A stretch of 64,000 nucleotides of DNA from Chlorops oryzae (lineage: Eukaryota > Arthropoda > Insecta > Diptera > Chloropidae): assembly GCA_020466095.1 (NCBI GenBank), contig CM035806.1, forward strand, positions 168,706,371 through 168,770,370. The letters are read 5' to 3'. Position 1 is the stretch's first letter; every line of letters begins with the position of its first letter. A model generated the notes under the pieces. That model saw only the letters and a list, made by a program, of their open reading frames with translations. It did no database searches and was not told the DNA's origin. This document shows positions 1 to 10,868 of this stretch, piece by piece. The position numbers and the translations under genes are program-made.

Positions 1-32
1 ATGGATTTTTTAGTTAAATTCAAATTCAAAAT

Positions 33-607
33 TCAATATTCAATATTCAAAATTGAATATTTACTTTTGATGGTCTTCGTTATCAGACGATTGCAAATAC
101 TGTTTTGTGTGGTCGCTATTGTCCAGGAAAAATTGCCAGCAACTTCATTTGTTAAAATCTTGCTCCAACAAATTCGAATAAATTCTCCAGGGCTTTCGCA
201 ATTGATAGTCAAAAACGACGATATCTAATAAAGTTGCGAAAAAGTTTCAATGCGGTTTCATCTTCGTGGTGTTCCCTATTCGCAAGGATTCCACTTACCA
301 GATTATTTTGTAGTTTGGCATTGGATTTTAGCTTCTGTTCGAAATCTAAGAATTTCTCTATGGAGCTGATGGGAGCTTCAGGAATTTCGCGCTCGGGTTC
401 GTTGCTCTCCGCTTCAATGGAAGGAGTTATGTTATCTTTTGTATCATATTGCTGATCTTGACATAGAAACAATACGTCGCTTAACATGCTCTTTTGCGTT
501 TCGATAATGCGCTTTCCCATTTTCTTTATGCGTTTCTTAATACTACGTTTCAGGTTCCGTTCCAAGGCCTGGAAACGTTGTTCCATATTATCCGATTCGC
601 TATTCAT
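33..607 (-). pseudogene. DUF4806-type protein gene, frameshifted
   Basis: Reading the minus strand from an ATG at 607 gives 132 residues: a basic coiled region (KRIKKMGKR), an acidic linker, then PISSIEKFLDFEQKLKS, which resembles the start of the DUF4806 domain of insect proteins. The frame ends at a TGA just after an A5 run (211-215 on the plus strand). The other frame carries on with a plausible rest of the domain (FIRICWSKILTNEVAGNFSW, then NRLITKTIK) to a stop at 33-35. One extra base in the A5/T5 run would rejoin the two halves into about 190 residues, a plausible size for this family. It is either a recent frameshift or a homopolymer sequencing error. The bases before the ATG (CTCAAG) could also be a splice acceptor, so 607 may be an internal exon start. 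Function is unknown for the family. Confidence 0.55.
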
Positions 608-2646
608 GGGCTTGAGGCATAAATTGATGTATTAACGTTAAAAAAACAGGAATTGAAACCGTGACGAGTTTCTCAAAAAAAAAAATTTCTTTTAGAGATG
701 AACAAGAGACGATGGCAAAATTCGATAGTACCGATTTTTTTTTTTTTGATTTTATGCAATTTAAATGGAGGCCATTTACACGTTCAGACATTTCGATAAT
801 GAAACACACAATTTTTGTGGGCTAGTGACACACGGGGATATGGTATGGTAGCGTTTTTCTCTCCTCCCCCTGCCTCCCTTGCCCACGAAAATTTGTTTCA
901 TTATCGAAATGTCTTAACGTGTAAATAGCGTAATGGTAACGAACATGAAAGTATTTTCCATCGAACAATTTATCGTTAAAATACATTAAAACCACTGTTC
1001 ATTTTATGCAAAATACCTTAAATTAATTTGATGCATAACAATGACTAAGGTTAGACATTCGTATTACGATAATATATCGTAATTTCGCCGTGTACTGTTA
1101 CGCGAATATTGACAGTGTAATACACAATACCATATTAAATTCAATGATATTTTTCAATTCGAATATAATACAATAATTTTATCGACTTTATAAATTGATG
1201 CAATTAATATAATCTATTCTGTATTATCAAATTTACTTATTCGCAATCTAATACTTCGATTCAAATTGAATTTTGATGTCGATAAAATTTTCTACATAAA
1301 GAAGCTTCAACGGGAAAAATTGAGGACATTTCGTATAATTATCCGCATTCTGGCAATACTGGTTTAAACTTCGTAATGTCATGTTCAGATGGCACCATGA
1401 AGTTACGTATTCAGCCGCATCATCTCGTTAATATCAACAGACTGAATCACGTTGTGAATCACGTAATTCGCCATATTAAATTTGACAAGCTAAATTACCT
1501 CATTCGAATTATATCAATATTGGTGTCTTTTCTAATTTTTATCGAAATTTATTCGAAAACTGAGTAATAGACGAAGTAGAGAATCATAATTAACAAATTC
1601 CCATGCCGGAATTTATCGCAATTGTTTCATGACAATTTTAAATGATCAATTTGTGCTACTTACACAATGAAAACCAATTCCGATAATAAAAAATTTACAA
1701 CTAATAAAATTCATGGAAACAAGAGCTGGCTACAACAGACCTTCTTTAAATGAAATTTTAATTTGTTAAAAAATTGTTTACTGGAGTTCAGACAGTTTCA
1801 CTACTTTGGCAAAGTGTGGTATTCTTTAAATTTCCGGCTGGGATGTTGCTTTTTACACAAAACATAAAAAACGAATTACGAATCTCTCGTCTGAACGGGA
1901 TAATTCGCGAACGTAATTTGAGGAGCAAATCACGTAATTCATGCTGCCGTCTGAACTGAGCATAATAGTGCAGCCGCAGCTCCAAGAAATTTTTTACAAA
2001 ATCTACCAAAATTCTGGTTTGATGCAAATTGTTTTTTTTTTTTTCTTTTGCTTTTTATTTTGTATTCATCAATTGGGCAGCTAGCATAACATTAGGCTTG
2101 GAAATAGGTAGGTGAAAATTTTTTGTGCGGAACTATTGCTTGAACGACCCTTATGCAAAGCATGTGTAAAAATTTGGCGAAAACAGCTGATTTCAATGTT
2201 TGCTTTGGTGAAAGAAGAAGAAGCGAATATCGCGCATCACAGTAGGGGTGCAAAATTTCCGAGGCTGCGAAAACTATTTTTCACACAAAATAATTTCCAA
2301 GGTTGGAAATGTTAGTTTATTCCCCGTTTTAATATTATCCAGTGCTAGCCATCCATTTTTTTTATCTTTGAATTTTCCAAGTTTTTTTTTAACTCCGAGG
2401 AAATAATAAAAATCTACCAAGTCTTGCAAGACTCATGAGCATAACAAGCAATCTACCAAACTTAAAATATTTAAATATTTTCTACCAAAATTGGTAGAAC
2501 TCTACCAAGACGGCAGCACTGCTCCGTAATCTTGAATGTTGTTTGTAGGTGTTTTTATCTCGTCGTGTGATGATTTTCATGCTTTCTTTGGACTTTGAGT
2601 TTTCATCATTAAGTTTTTCGATAATTAAGCTATTTTCCGATTCAAA
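608..2646. other. intergenic region upstream of the ECI2-type gene
   Basis: AT-rich sequence with no credible coding frame. It contains the inverted repeat at 775-925 and scattered degenerate repeats of the form CGTAATTC (1370-1960). The last about 120 bases before 2647 should hold the promoter and 5' UTR of the isomerase gene, but I see no TATA box. Confidence 0.5.
775..925. mobile_element. fold-back inverted repeat (MITE-like)
   Basis: Two arms of about 45 bases, beginning TTTACACGTTCAGACATTTC on the left and matching the reverse complement of the right arm with few mismatches, flank a short C/T-rich loop. No clear target duplication was found, so the class is unknown. Confidence 0.6.
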
Positions 2647-3818
2647 ATGGAAAAAAATGGAAGCATTATAAAGTTGTTGGTTGAGAAACAGGACAAAATC
2701 CTTTTTATAAAATTCAACAACGCTACTAAAAAGAATTGTTTAAATCCGGACACATACGGAGGTATTTTCCATTTAAATATTTGAAAGATTATTTATGGGG
2801 GTATTCACGAAACATGTGGAATTTCGTCGCGAAACTAGAGCGTGTTCAAGTTATGATGAAGGGGCGCAGGGTTTTTTTTTTTTTTTTTAGTTATAAATTA
2901 AGATAATTTGAGTGCTAAAGGGAAATGCCAATGTCCCCATATACTCGTTCAAATACGCGCAAATTCGACATTGAGAAAATTTAAATTTTGTGAATACCCC
3001 TATTTGTGCAATTGAAATTTCAATAGAATTGGTACATTTGCATTTGAATTTGATTTTAACAGAGATCGATCGAACGTTGCGTTCGGTTGCCAATGATGAC
3101 TCAATTACGATTGTTGTTTTTACGGGCGTTGGCGAGTACTTCAGTGCCGGCAATGATTTGACCATCCCCAAAAAAGGTGATGAAGACATGGAAACCTTTC
3201 TAAAGAGGAACAATTTATTACTTAAGGGTATGATTACTTCGTTTGTTGAATGCCCAAAGGTACTTATAGCTTTAGTCAATGGACCCGCAATCGGAATTGG
3301 AGCAACTATTGCCGGTCTATGTGATGTTGTTTGGTGCGAAGAAAAGGTTTGGTCGATTTTGGTCAATCGGAAAATCCATTTGAAATTTTATTCTGATGAT
3401 ATTGGTTTTTTTTTTGCAGGCTTATTTTCTTACACCTTTCACAAAATTGGGTCTTTCGCCGGAAGGTTGTTCATCATATCTTCTGCCAAAAGTGATAGGA
3501 CGCTCCAGAGCAAGTGAATTGTTACTGTTCTCCGAGAAATTGTCTTCGATGGAGGCACTGCAGTGCAATTTCGCGTCACGTTCGTTCAAATTGACTGAAT
3601 TGGAATCGATTGTATTGCCAAAGTTAAAACAGCTATCCGAACTACCAGCGGAGTCAATGCTTATTACAAAATCCCTAATAAGAATGCATGATAAAGCAGC
3701 ACTATACAATGCTCTTAATGCGGAATGCGATGAGCTGTTGAAACGTTTTACGAGTGAAGAGTTCCTAAATGCCTTGGTCACTTTTTCCATGCGAAAAAAA
3801 CAAAAATCAAAACTGTAG
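2647..3818 (+). CDS. ECI2: peroxisomal enoyl-CoA delta isomerase (ECI2 type), 3 exons
   Basis: Exons 2647-2761, 3063-3346 and 3420-3818 join in frame (798 nt, 265 residues) across GT-AG introns of 301 and 73 bases. The protein is a crotonase-fold isomerase that shifts double bonds of unsaturated fatty acyl-CoAs during beta-oxidation. Visible signs are the oxyanion-hole segments FSAGNDL (65-71) and NGPAIGIGATI (111-121), and LSPEGCSSYLLPK with Glu148 at the catalytic position of the ECI2 subfamily. The C-terminus is KSKL, a canonical PTS1, so the product is peroxisomal. There is no N-terminal ACB domain or mitochondrial presequence, and the length fits stand-alone insect forms. The start has a good context (CAAAATGG) and is the first ATG of the frame. 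The gene appears intact. Intron 1 is mostly filled by a 204 bp MITE, and another element lies about 90 bases after the stop. Confidence 0.93.
2797..3000. mobile_element. MITE in intron 1 of the isomerase gene
   Basis: Ends GGGGGTATTCACGAAA and TTTTGTGAATACCCC are inverted repeats, flanked by TAT on both sides (2794-2796, 3001-3003). Removing it would leave an intron of roughly 95 bases, a normal fly size. Internal polyT is present. Confidence 0.6.
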
Positions 3819-3908
3819 ATATTAAGTTTTTCGTTTTTATTACATTTTCATTGATCCGATTTCTTGGATCATAACAGAATGAATAGTAGTGAATGAATGT
3901 GTACATAT

Positions 3909-4464
3909 TAGAGATGCAATGGATATCCGGTCACTATCCGATATCCGGATAAAAATCAACTATTTGCTCGAAAATCGGATTATCACCCCTATTCTGGATA
4001 ATATTTCACGTGAACTTATCCGCCAGTTTCAATACAATTCACGTGAAATATTATTCAGAATAGGAGTGATTAAGTCTTTAACTCTCTATCCGACCGGATA
4101 TCGGATAAAAAATAAAAAGTATAATTATTCAAACAGTCTGTTTTGGACCGAGGTAGGGTAGTCAAAGATATACAGTCAAATTAGTTTTTACTACCGAACG
4201 TACATTATGTAGAATGGCATACTGGCGATGACATAACTCTTAAGGGCGTATAGATAAGGATTTTCATCCATAAATGTTTTGTTCTCGGCAATGACGATTT
4301 TGGACCATCTTTGAACGAAGCAACGAAACTAAAGCTGCCGAGATGCCTCTTACACATAAAACAATTCAGAAACTCCTTTTCTGTAACACTTTCAATTAAC
4401 TAGAAACCGATATCCGGTTGTTCGGCCTCGGATCTAGGCCAAATCACTATCCGTTGCATCTCTA
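3909..4464. mobile_element. hAT-like MITE, TAGAGATGCAA ends
   Basis: Inverted ends TAGAGATGCAATGGATA and the complement of CTATCCGTTGCATCTCTA, flanked by 8-base sites gtacatat / gtatacat (6 of 8 identical). The TIR start and 8 bp duplication fit the hAT superfamily. It has ATCCGGATA-type subterminal repeats like those of the element at 46470. It lies 90 bases past the isomerase stop, probably inside the 3' UTR. Confidence 0.72.
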
Positions 4465-4485
4465 GTATACATACATATATGACAC

Positions 4486-4491
4486 AATAAA
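4486..4491 (+). promoter_or_regulatory. candidate poly(A) signal AATAAA of the isomerase gene
   Basis: This is the first AATAAA beyond the MITE at 3909-4464. Without the insertion it would lie about 100 bases after the stop codon, a usual distance. The MITE also carries its own AATAAA near 4107-4113. Confidence 0.4.
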
Positions 4492-4519
4492 TAGTTTAAG
4501 TTGAAATGAAGAACACTTT

Positions 4520-4731
4520 CATGATACAAGAAAACAAGATAGCGCCACTTGAGAGAGGAAACGTCACAAACTCAAAATCGCGATTCGTTGTTGTTGTTTC
4601 CCATGTTAAATCGGCTTTTTACTTTTTTGAATAGCATGGGAAACAACAACAATTTCTCGCTCTGTGACGTCACAAACTCAATTTGCCTCAAAATAGCGGT
4701 ACTGAAGTGGCGCTTGTTTTCTTGTATCATG
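4520..4731. mobile_element. fold-back MITE family 'CATGATACAAG', copy 1
   Basis: Inverted ends CATGATACAAGAAAACAAGA, long imperfect palindromic interior, and a perfect 8 bp target duplication AACACTTT (4512-4519 and 4732-4739). A second copy is at 60566-60763 in the opposite orientation, also with a perfect 8 bp duplication. Eight-base duplications suggest a hAT-type transposase. Confidence 0.85.
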
Positions 4732-4739
4732 AACACTTT

Positions 4740-5399
4740 AATCCGAACTGTGCTGTTATTTTTTCCTACCAAAGTGCCGATATGCTATGAGAAACATGAA
4801 TTTGGCGGTCACGAACTTTTAAAAATCATGTTATGTCTTAATCTCCTTTATTCATGGAGAACGAATTTAGCAATATTGATTTTTCTATAGTATTATAAAT
4901 TCATATAACGGTGATGCCTAACTTAAATCACAAAAATCGGCATAACTCAAAATTTTATAAGTAATCAATTTTTTCATGTTTGACTAGAATTGAATAATTC
5001 AAAATGTATTTAAAAATGTATATGTATCTTCTCTGCAGGCTTCGAAAGAGATTGGCTGTTTGTTCGGAAAAAGCGAAATTTCGAGTTGTGCCTGTTTTTG
5101 TGATTAGTGTGCGATATACCAAAAAAAGATATAACAAATAAGAATTAGAGAAATTTTTTACCTTAAATCAATAAAATTTTCGTTTTTCCGAAGACAGATG
5201 TAACCTTTTGAGTTGGACTTCATGGTTTGGTCCTTGAATCGATAGAATCTATATCAAAATTCTTAGAGACAGTACTACCTATCACCTAAGTACTGTTTTA
5301 AAATGAAATTGAGTGTAAAGAACTACCTCCGAAAATCAATTTAAATTTGAAGAGTTTTTCCCTGAATTTAACTGTTTCATTGTTACACATCCGAGGCAG
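4740..5399. other. intergenic AT-rich stretch
   Basis: No gene, repeat family or RNA recognised. Confidence 0.4.
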
Positions 5400-5472
5400 T
5401 TTATTTATTCATAAGTCTATCACCGAAACGCTGAAATTAAGTTAGATGCGATGTATTGCAATTAAGTTCATT

Positions 5473-5679
5473 TTACCCAAAATGAATGTGTCTTCCACGC
5501 CAGACAAAAGCTTCTATCTCACGGTATTGATCATAGACTAAATCTCGCATTTCTAATGCTGCAGCGTAACCAGAATCAGAACCTTCCTCACCGAAACTTG
5601 TAGAATAGATTGATATGCATCCTTCGCGTTGTATTTTTGTTATTTTCGCTGAACCGACATGGACTATTTTGAGATATTT
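5473..5679 (-). CDS. possible terminal exon remnant, unrecognised
   Basis: The minus strand is open for 68 codons between a TGA at 5680-5682 and a TAA at 5473-5475. Its translation looks protein-like (for example EEGSDSGYAAALEMRDLVYD, then YREIEAFVWRGRHIHFG), with balanced composition and ordinary codon use. A double poly(A) signal, AATAAATAAA on the minus strand (5400-5409), lies about 65 bases after the stop. A splice acceptor may lie at GGTTCAG near 5654. I do not recognise the protein. Upstream exons, if any, would lie beyond the 4.3 kb transposon at 5758-10040. It could be chance. Confidence 0.3.
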   Translation of the reverse strand, partial: KYLKIVHVGSAKITKIQREGCISIYSTSFGEEGSDSGYAAALEMRDLVYDQYREIEAFVWRGRHIHFG

Positions 5680-6023
5680 TCATTTATTTCGAAGGCGATC
5701 GGTGGAGAACCTAGCCAAAAAGGCAATATCCACCACTGTTCCAGCAAACCGCCACACTAGAGCTGGAGAAACAATCGATAGCACTATCGATCGTTTCAAA
5801 CTATCGAAAACATCGATGAATTTTGAAGACTATCGATAGTTTTGATTCATGGACATTTACTTTAGCATTTGAAAGGCGATGCTGGAGGTGACGGAGGGCT
5901 TTCTTCTTTTTGAAATGGACAGATTCCTAAAAATGCCTTTATTATGTAGATAAGGGCGAGAGCCGCTCGAAAAATCATCTTTCGATTACCAAAATTATCG
6001 ATTGTATTATCGATAATCGAAAC

Positions 6024-8025
6024 TATCGATGATGATGGTGAGGTTGGTGATGATGATGAGAATGGTGATGGTGAGGTTGGTGATGAGGATGATAGCGATG
6101 ATGATTGTGATTATGATAATAGTGATGATGATCATGGTAATGGTGAGGTTGGTGATGATGTTGGCGACGATGAAGGTGAGGTTGGTGATGATGATGGTGT
6201 TTATGTTGTTGATGGTGATGATGGTGGTGATGGTGATGATGGTGGTGATGGTGTGATGATGATGGTAAGGTTGGTGATGGTGAGGTTGGTTATGATGATG
6301 GGGTTGGTGGTGATGATGGTAATGATAGTGATGGTGGTGTTGGTGAGGTTGATGTGGTTGATGATTAGGTTGGTGATGGTGGTGTTGATGGTGATTATGG
6401 AGATGATGATGGTGAGGTTGGTGATGATGATGGTGAGGTTGGTTATGAGGATGTGTTGATGGATGATGATGGATGATATGTATGAGTGATGGTGAGTGTT
6501 GAGTGTGATGATGGTGATGATGGATGATGTGTTGTGATGATGGGAATGATGTGATGTGTTGATGATGAGGATGATGTGTGATGATGGTGTGATGGTGATG
6601 ATGATGTGGGTTGGTGATGATGATGATGAATGGTGATGATGTTGATGATGAGTGATGATGTGAGTGATGATTGGTGATGATGTGATGATAGTGATGATGT
6701 TGATATGTAGATGTGTGAGTGTTGATGTGATGATGATGGTGATTGAGTGATGATGTGTTGATGGTGATGATGGTGATGATGTTGGTGATGGAGTGATGAT
6801 GGTGTTTATGTTGTTGATGGTGATGATGATGATGGTGATGTTGTTGATGATGGTGTTGATGGTGATGATGTTGTTGATGGTGTTGGTGATGGTGATTGAG
6901 TGATGATGATGGTGATGATGATGATGTTGATGGTGATGATGGTGTTGGTGATGATGGTGATGATGTTGATGATGTTGATAATGTTGATAATGTTGATGAT
7001 GTTGATGATGTTGATGATGTTGATGATGGTGATGATGGTGATTGATGGTGTGATGGTGTATGATGGTGATGATGGTGATGATGATGGTGATGATGGTGAT
7101 GATGGTGATGATGGTGATGATGTTGATGATGTTGTTGATGGTGTTGGTGATGATGTTGATGTTGGTGATGATGATGATGTTGGTGATGTTGTTGATGATG
7201 GTGTTGATGGTGAAGATGTTGTTGATGGTGTTGGTGATGATGATGGTGATGATGATGTGTGATGATGTTGTGTTGAGTGTGATGGTTGATGATGTGTTGA
7301 TGTGTGATGATGTGATTGATGTGTGATGTGTATGATGGTGATGATGTTGATGATGGTGTATGATGGTGTTGATGTGTGATGATGTGATGATGATGTGTGG
7401 TGTATGATGGTGTGATGTGATGATGTGTGATGATGTTTGATGATGGTGATGATGTGATGATGTGTGATGATGGTGATGATGTTGATGATGGTGATGATGG
7501 TGTGATGATGATGGTGATGATGGATGATGTTGATGGTTGATGATGGATGATGTGATGTGTGATGATGTGGTGATGATGGTGATGATGGTGTTGATGGTGT
7601 GATGTGTTGATGTGTGATGTGTGTTGATGGATGATTGATGATGTGTGATGATATGTGTGATGATGTGTGATGATTGGTGATATGTGGTGATGATGTTGAT
7701 GATGATTGAGGAGTGATGATGTGATGATGTGGATGATGATGATGTGATGATGGTGGTGTGTGATGTGATGTGGTGATGATGTGTTGATGATGGTGTTGAT
7801 GTTGTGAGTGTGTGATGTGTGATGATGTTGATGATGTGATGTGTGATGTTGATGATGTGATGATGTTGATGGTGAGTTGATGATGTGTTGTGTGTGTGAT
7901 GATTGTTGATGATGTTTGTGATGATGGATGTTGATGATGGTGTGATGGTGATGATGATGGTGATGATGGTGGGTGATGATGGTGATGATGGTGTGATGGT
8001 GATTGATGATGGTGATGGTGTTCAA
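6024..8025. repeat. GAT/GGT/GTT minisatellite, 2 kb
   Basis: Trinucleotide-phased array of GATGATGGT, GATGGT and GTTGAT units, regular in the left half and out of phase (GATGTGTGATG) in the right half. Long stop-free frames on both strands (His-rich on the minus strand, Met/Val or Asp/Gly on the plus strand) are by-products of the repeat. Confidence 0.95.
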
Positions 8026-8061
8026 ATTTGAAAATATACCCTCCGATAGTTCTCCAGCTCT

Positions 8062-8679
8062 ACTGAGATGACTGAGAATTTCTTCAATTCATTGCTTTAT
8101 ATACGTTTCCGAAATCATGAATTCAGTGAGAATTGTAGGAATTTTTTGAAAAAAAGTACCATTTCTCGGGGTACTTTTGCATTTGGAGGGAAATAATGAT
8201 TGAAAATTTGTTTTCAGGACGAATACTATCAAAGGGACCTATGAGCGTATTCGGAGGGTGACTTTGGGGGTTCAAGCCCCCTCGAAATGTTCGGAATTAC
8301 AAAGGGGATTGAGAAAATGATCTCGGTGGATAGTTTTGTTATGCCATTAAACCTCTTCCGAAATAGTTTTCTGCGTCGGTGCGTGTCAGAAGGCAACTAA
8401 ATACTCACGATAGCTTGTATTTCCTTACCCTTTTGGGTCCCATCTAAGAAGGGTATAAGAATATACATTTTTTCCAGCTGGGCTGCATCAAGGAATCGAG
8501 GAGTTTATAAGGTCAGTCGAGTAGGACAACAGTACAGTTAAGTCGAAGACGAACAAAGAGAACAAAAGATGTGATATTGTCATCGGCCTGAAGTCGTCTT
8601 CTGCATCTCCCATGTCCCCCGAAACCCACCATGGCTTGTTTTAAATCAGCTCCCGAACTTAACGAGCGATAGATGTAAG
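8062..8679. other. unassigned interior of the composite element
   Basis: About 600 bases with no recognised gene. It follows an internal copy of the element's right end. Confidence 0.35.
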
Positions 8680-9273
8680 CAGTGATGCCAACTTAGCGCT
8701 TTTCGCGCTAGATCTAGCGCTTTTGGAAGGCCCGCGGCGCGAAAACTTCTTTTTAGCGCTAATCTATTTTTGTGCGAAATCTAACGCTTTTTCGTTGCGT
8801 TCATTAAAGTTTTCAAAGTAGTTTTTCCTTCAATTTTTAACATTGTAATAACGTAAGCCAAGTATTGCTTCCTAACACAACAGCTGTAAGATGAACCAAT
8901 GATGAATCTGGCAGCTTTAATTTTGTGATTGCGTTTAGACGAGAGAAACATTGTGCGTGACTATTTTGTGATATAGAATGGCATATGGGAAAGAAAGAGA
9001 TGGTTGCTCGGTGCCTTAGTCGCATCGTTTCCAATCTAAACGCAGACTTGTAAGAAGCATATTTTTATAAATATTCAAAGTGAAAAAAAAAAAACATCAA
9101 AATAGACTATGATCTTTTTAGAAAAACAACACGTTCCCTTCCAAAAACGCTTTCTTTTGGTTGATTTAGCGAATTTTTGAAATTAGAAATTGGGAATCGT
9201 TGATTTCCGGTGCTTTTTAGCGCGTTTTCAAAATAAATCAGCGCATTTTCCATCTGAGGAGTTGGCAACACCG
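8680..9273. mobile_element. nested hAT-like MITE, CAGTGATGCCAAC ends
   Basis: Left end CAGTGATGCCAACT and right end GTTGGCAACACCG are inverted. Subterminal AGCGC-type motifs recur at both ends. The 8-base flanks (gatgtaag, gtgaggtt) do not match, so the boundary or target site has decayed. Confidence 0.55.
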
Positions 9274-10482
9274 GTGAGGTTGGTGACGATGATGATGACG
9301 GTTAAGGTGATGATGATTATAACTTATTACACACCTTCTTGCTTCGTCACGTCGTGAAAAATCTTCAGAAATTCTGCGAGTCTTGATGTGTCCCATTTTA
9401 CAAACCAAATGAGAATTATAGGCGTCATGCTAAAATCTTATTCTATGCACTGATGCCCAGAACGAGGGGTTTCCCCCGATTTAAAGGAATTTATCGATTT
9501 CACCTTTAACCAAATGTTTTCAAAGGCATTTTTACTGATCACTTTCCTAAAGAAAACAGAAATAAAGAGATTTTTTTCAACATCCAAGGGAAAAGAGTTA
9601 CCAAAATACTGCCTAGCATCAGTGCTGGTTACAAAGTATGGAAATGATGAATGAATGATGAATGAAAATGATGAAATGAAATCACTAGCAATTTGCCAAT
9701 GAAACTAGTTTAAATTTTAAAATATCGATCTTGCTAATAAGTCGGAATTCAAAATTTTATTATCAATTTTTTTATGTTCGATTGATTTTCGGAAGAATCC
9801 CAACACCTAAAAATTAAAACTTATATTTACTGATGCAGCAGTCGATTGAGATTAATACAAGCTTAGAAACAAAATTTATTTCCTTATTTTAAGAGAGATT
9901 TGATGATTTTCGAGAAATGCGAGATTTTGATGCGATTTAGTAGCAAGGTGCGATATATCTTCCGATAGTAATATCGATACTATCGATATTTCAGACGATC
10001 GACTATCGATGGTCGCAACTATCGAAATTCTCGAGCTCTACGCCACACCGCAGGGAGACCGAAAATATAATATGTGGAACTGTCAGATGAAAAAATATCA
10101 GCAAGGAATGGGACTCAGCTATGATATGATCAAGGACCGAAATGCCAGCAGAATGGATAAACAAGAGTTAAGAAGAAAATATAGGTTGATGAGAATTTCT
10201 CTCTATGAAGAAAATTCACAAACTCAAATATGAAATCCCCGTATTGCTACAGCCGACTGTGTTTGAATGATGAGCCTTACACCGAGAGAAATAACAACAG
10301 TTAAATCAACTACTTAGAACAGTTAAAGTAAGAGTGGTCAAAAAAACTGTATTCCGCGTCAAAATGCACTGAAAAAGGCAGTCAAATGAACACAGTTGAA
10401 AAACAGTTACTTTTTATGTTCAAATTCGCTTTCGTATTTCACTTAGACGTATAAGTTCGCATTCTGATCAACCGTCTCCGGA

Positions 10483-10556
10483 GGTTGCGATAGCTCAGTG
10501 GTTTAAACTGTGACTCGACAGTCGTGAGCTTTGGGGTTCTATCCCTGCTGGCGGCG
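10483..10556 (+). ncRNA. tRNA-like Pol III promoter module 1 (SINE head)
   Basis: A-box-like TAGCTCAGTGG (10491-10501) and B-box GGTTCTATCCC (10535-10545) are spaced as in a tRNA gene. The acceptor stem does not pair well, so this is a tRNA-derived module and not a tRNA gene. The same module is in the copies at 12228 and 41883. Confidence 0.6.
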
Positions 10557-10793
10557 GGAATTTTTCTAATTTTTTTTTTAATTACAATTATTTTTTTTTG
10601 TTCAGAGTGTAGTTGTTTTGGAAGACAAAAATTTTCTCCTAAATTTTTAAGGTTTTAATTAATTTAATTTTTTTTTTAATGGTTCATTTTCAAGCAAAAA
10701 ATTTTGGGAGTGAAACAATTCCTTAAGCACGTTCCCCAAAACTTGAGCAACCATGAACTCAAGAGAGCATTTTGACCAACAAATTAATTTCGT

Positions 10794-10868
10794 TCGCTTA
10801 GAGCGTAATGGTTAAGACGTTCGCCCAGCGAAGTGGAGGTCAGCGGTTCAAGGCTCGGCCGAGGCGAG
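10794..10868 (+). ncRNA. tRNA-like Pol III promoter module 2 (SINE head)
   Basis: A-box-like TTAGAGCGTAATGG (10798-10811) and B-box GGTTCAAGGCT (10845-10855), followed by an AAATTTAAAGAGATGAAAGA-type body and an A-rich tail. A 5'-truncated copy of this body was retroposed at 39883-40001 with a 19 bp target duplication, so this module is a SINE. Confidence 0.65.

Larger units (their letters stand above)
5758..10040. mobile_element. 4.28 kb composite hAT-like element carrying a minisatellite
   Basis: The left end TAGAGCTGGAGAA and the right end TTCTCGAGCTCTA are inverted, and both are flanked by the same 8 bases cgccacac (5750-5757 and 10041-10048), a perfect hAT-size target duplication. Inside, in order: repeated TATCGATA-rich sequence (5770-6025), about 2 kb of GAT/GGT/GTT minisatellite, an internal copy of the right end (8044-8061), about 600 bases of unassigned sequence, a nested CAGTG-ended element (8680-9273), a short minisatellite remnant (9274-9320) and a TATCGATA-rich right end (9960-10040). 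No transposase frame is visible, so it is non-autonomous. Confidence 0.75.

Noticed and set aside
6007..8025. 672-codon His-rich open frame on the minus strand, and Met/Val or Asp/Gly frames on the plus strand
   Set aside because: They exist only because GAT/GGT/GTT repeats lack stops in those frames. The composition is the repeat itself.
8044..8061. Right end of the 5758 element
   Set aside because: It is an inverted match to the left TIR, but its 8-base flank does not match. The end at 10040 has the perfect duplication, so 8044-8061 is internal.
10009..10233. 74-residue plus-strand frame after the 4.3 kb element
   Set aside because: Its first third is transposon end. The rest has no recognised similarity, and the joined pre-insertion sequence is open in several frames.
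10483..10868. Genuine tRNA genes
   Set aside because: A- and B-boxes are present but acceptor stems do not pair and the units recur in several transposons. They are tRNA-derived modules.
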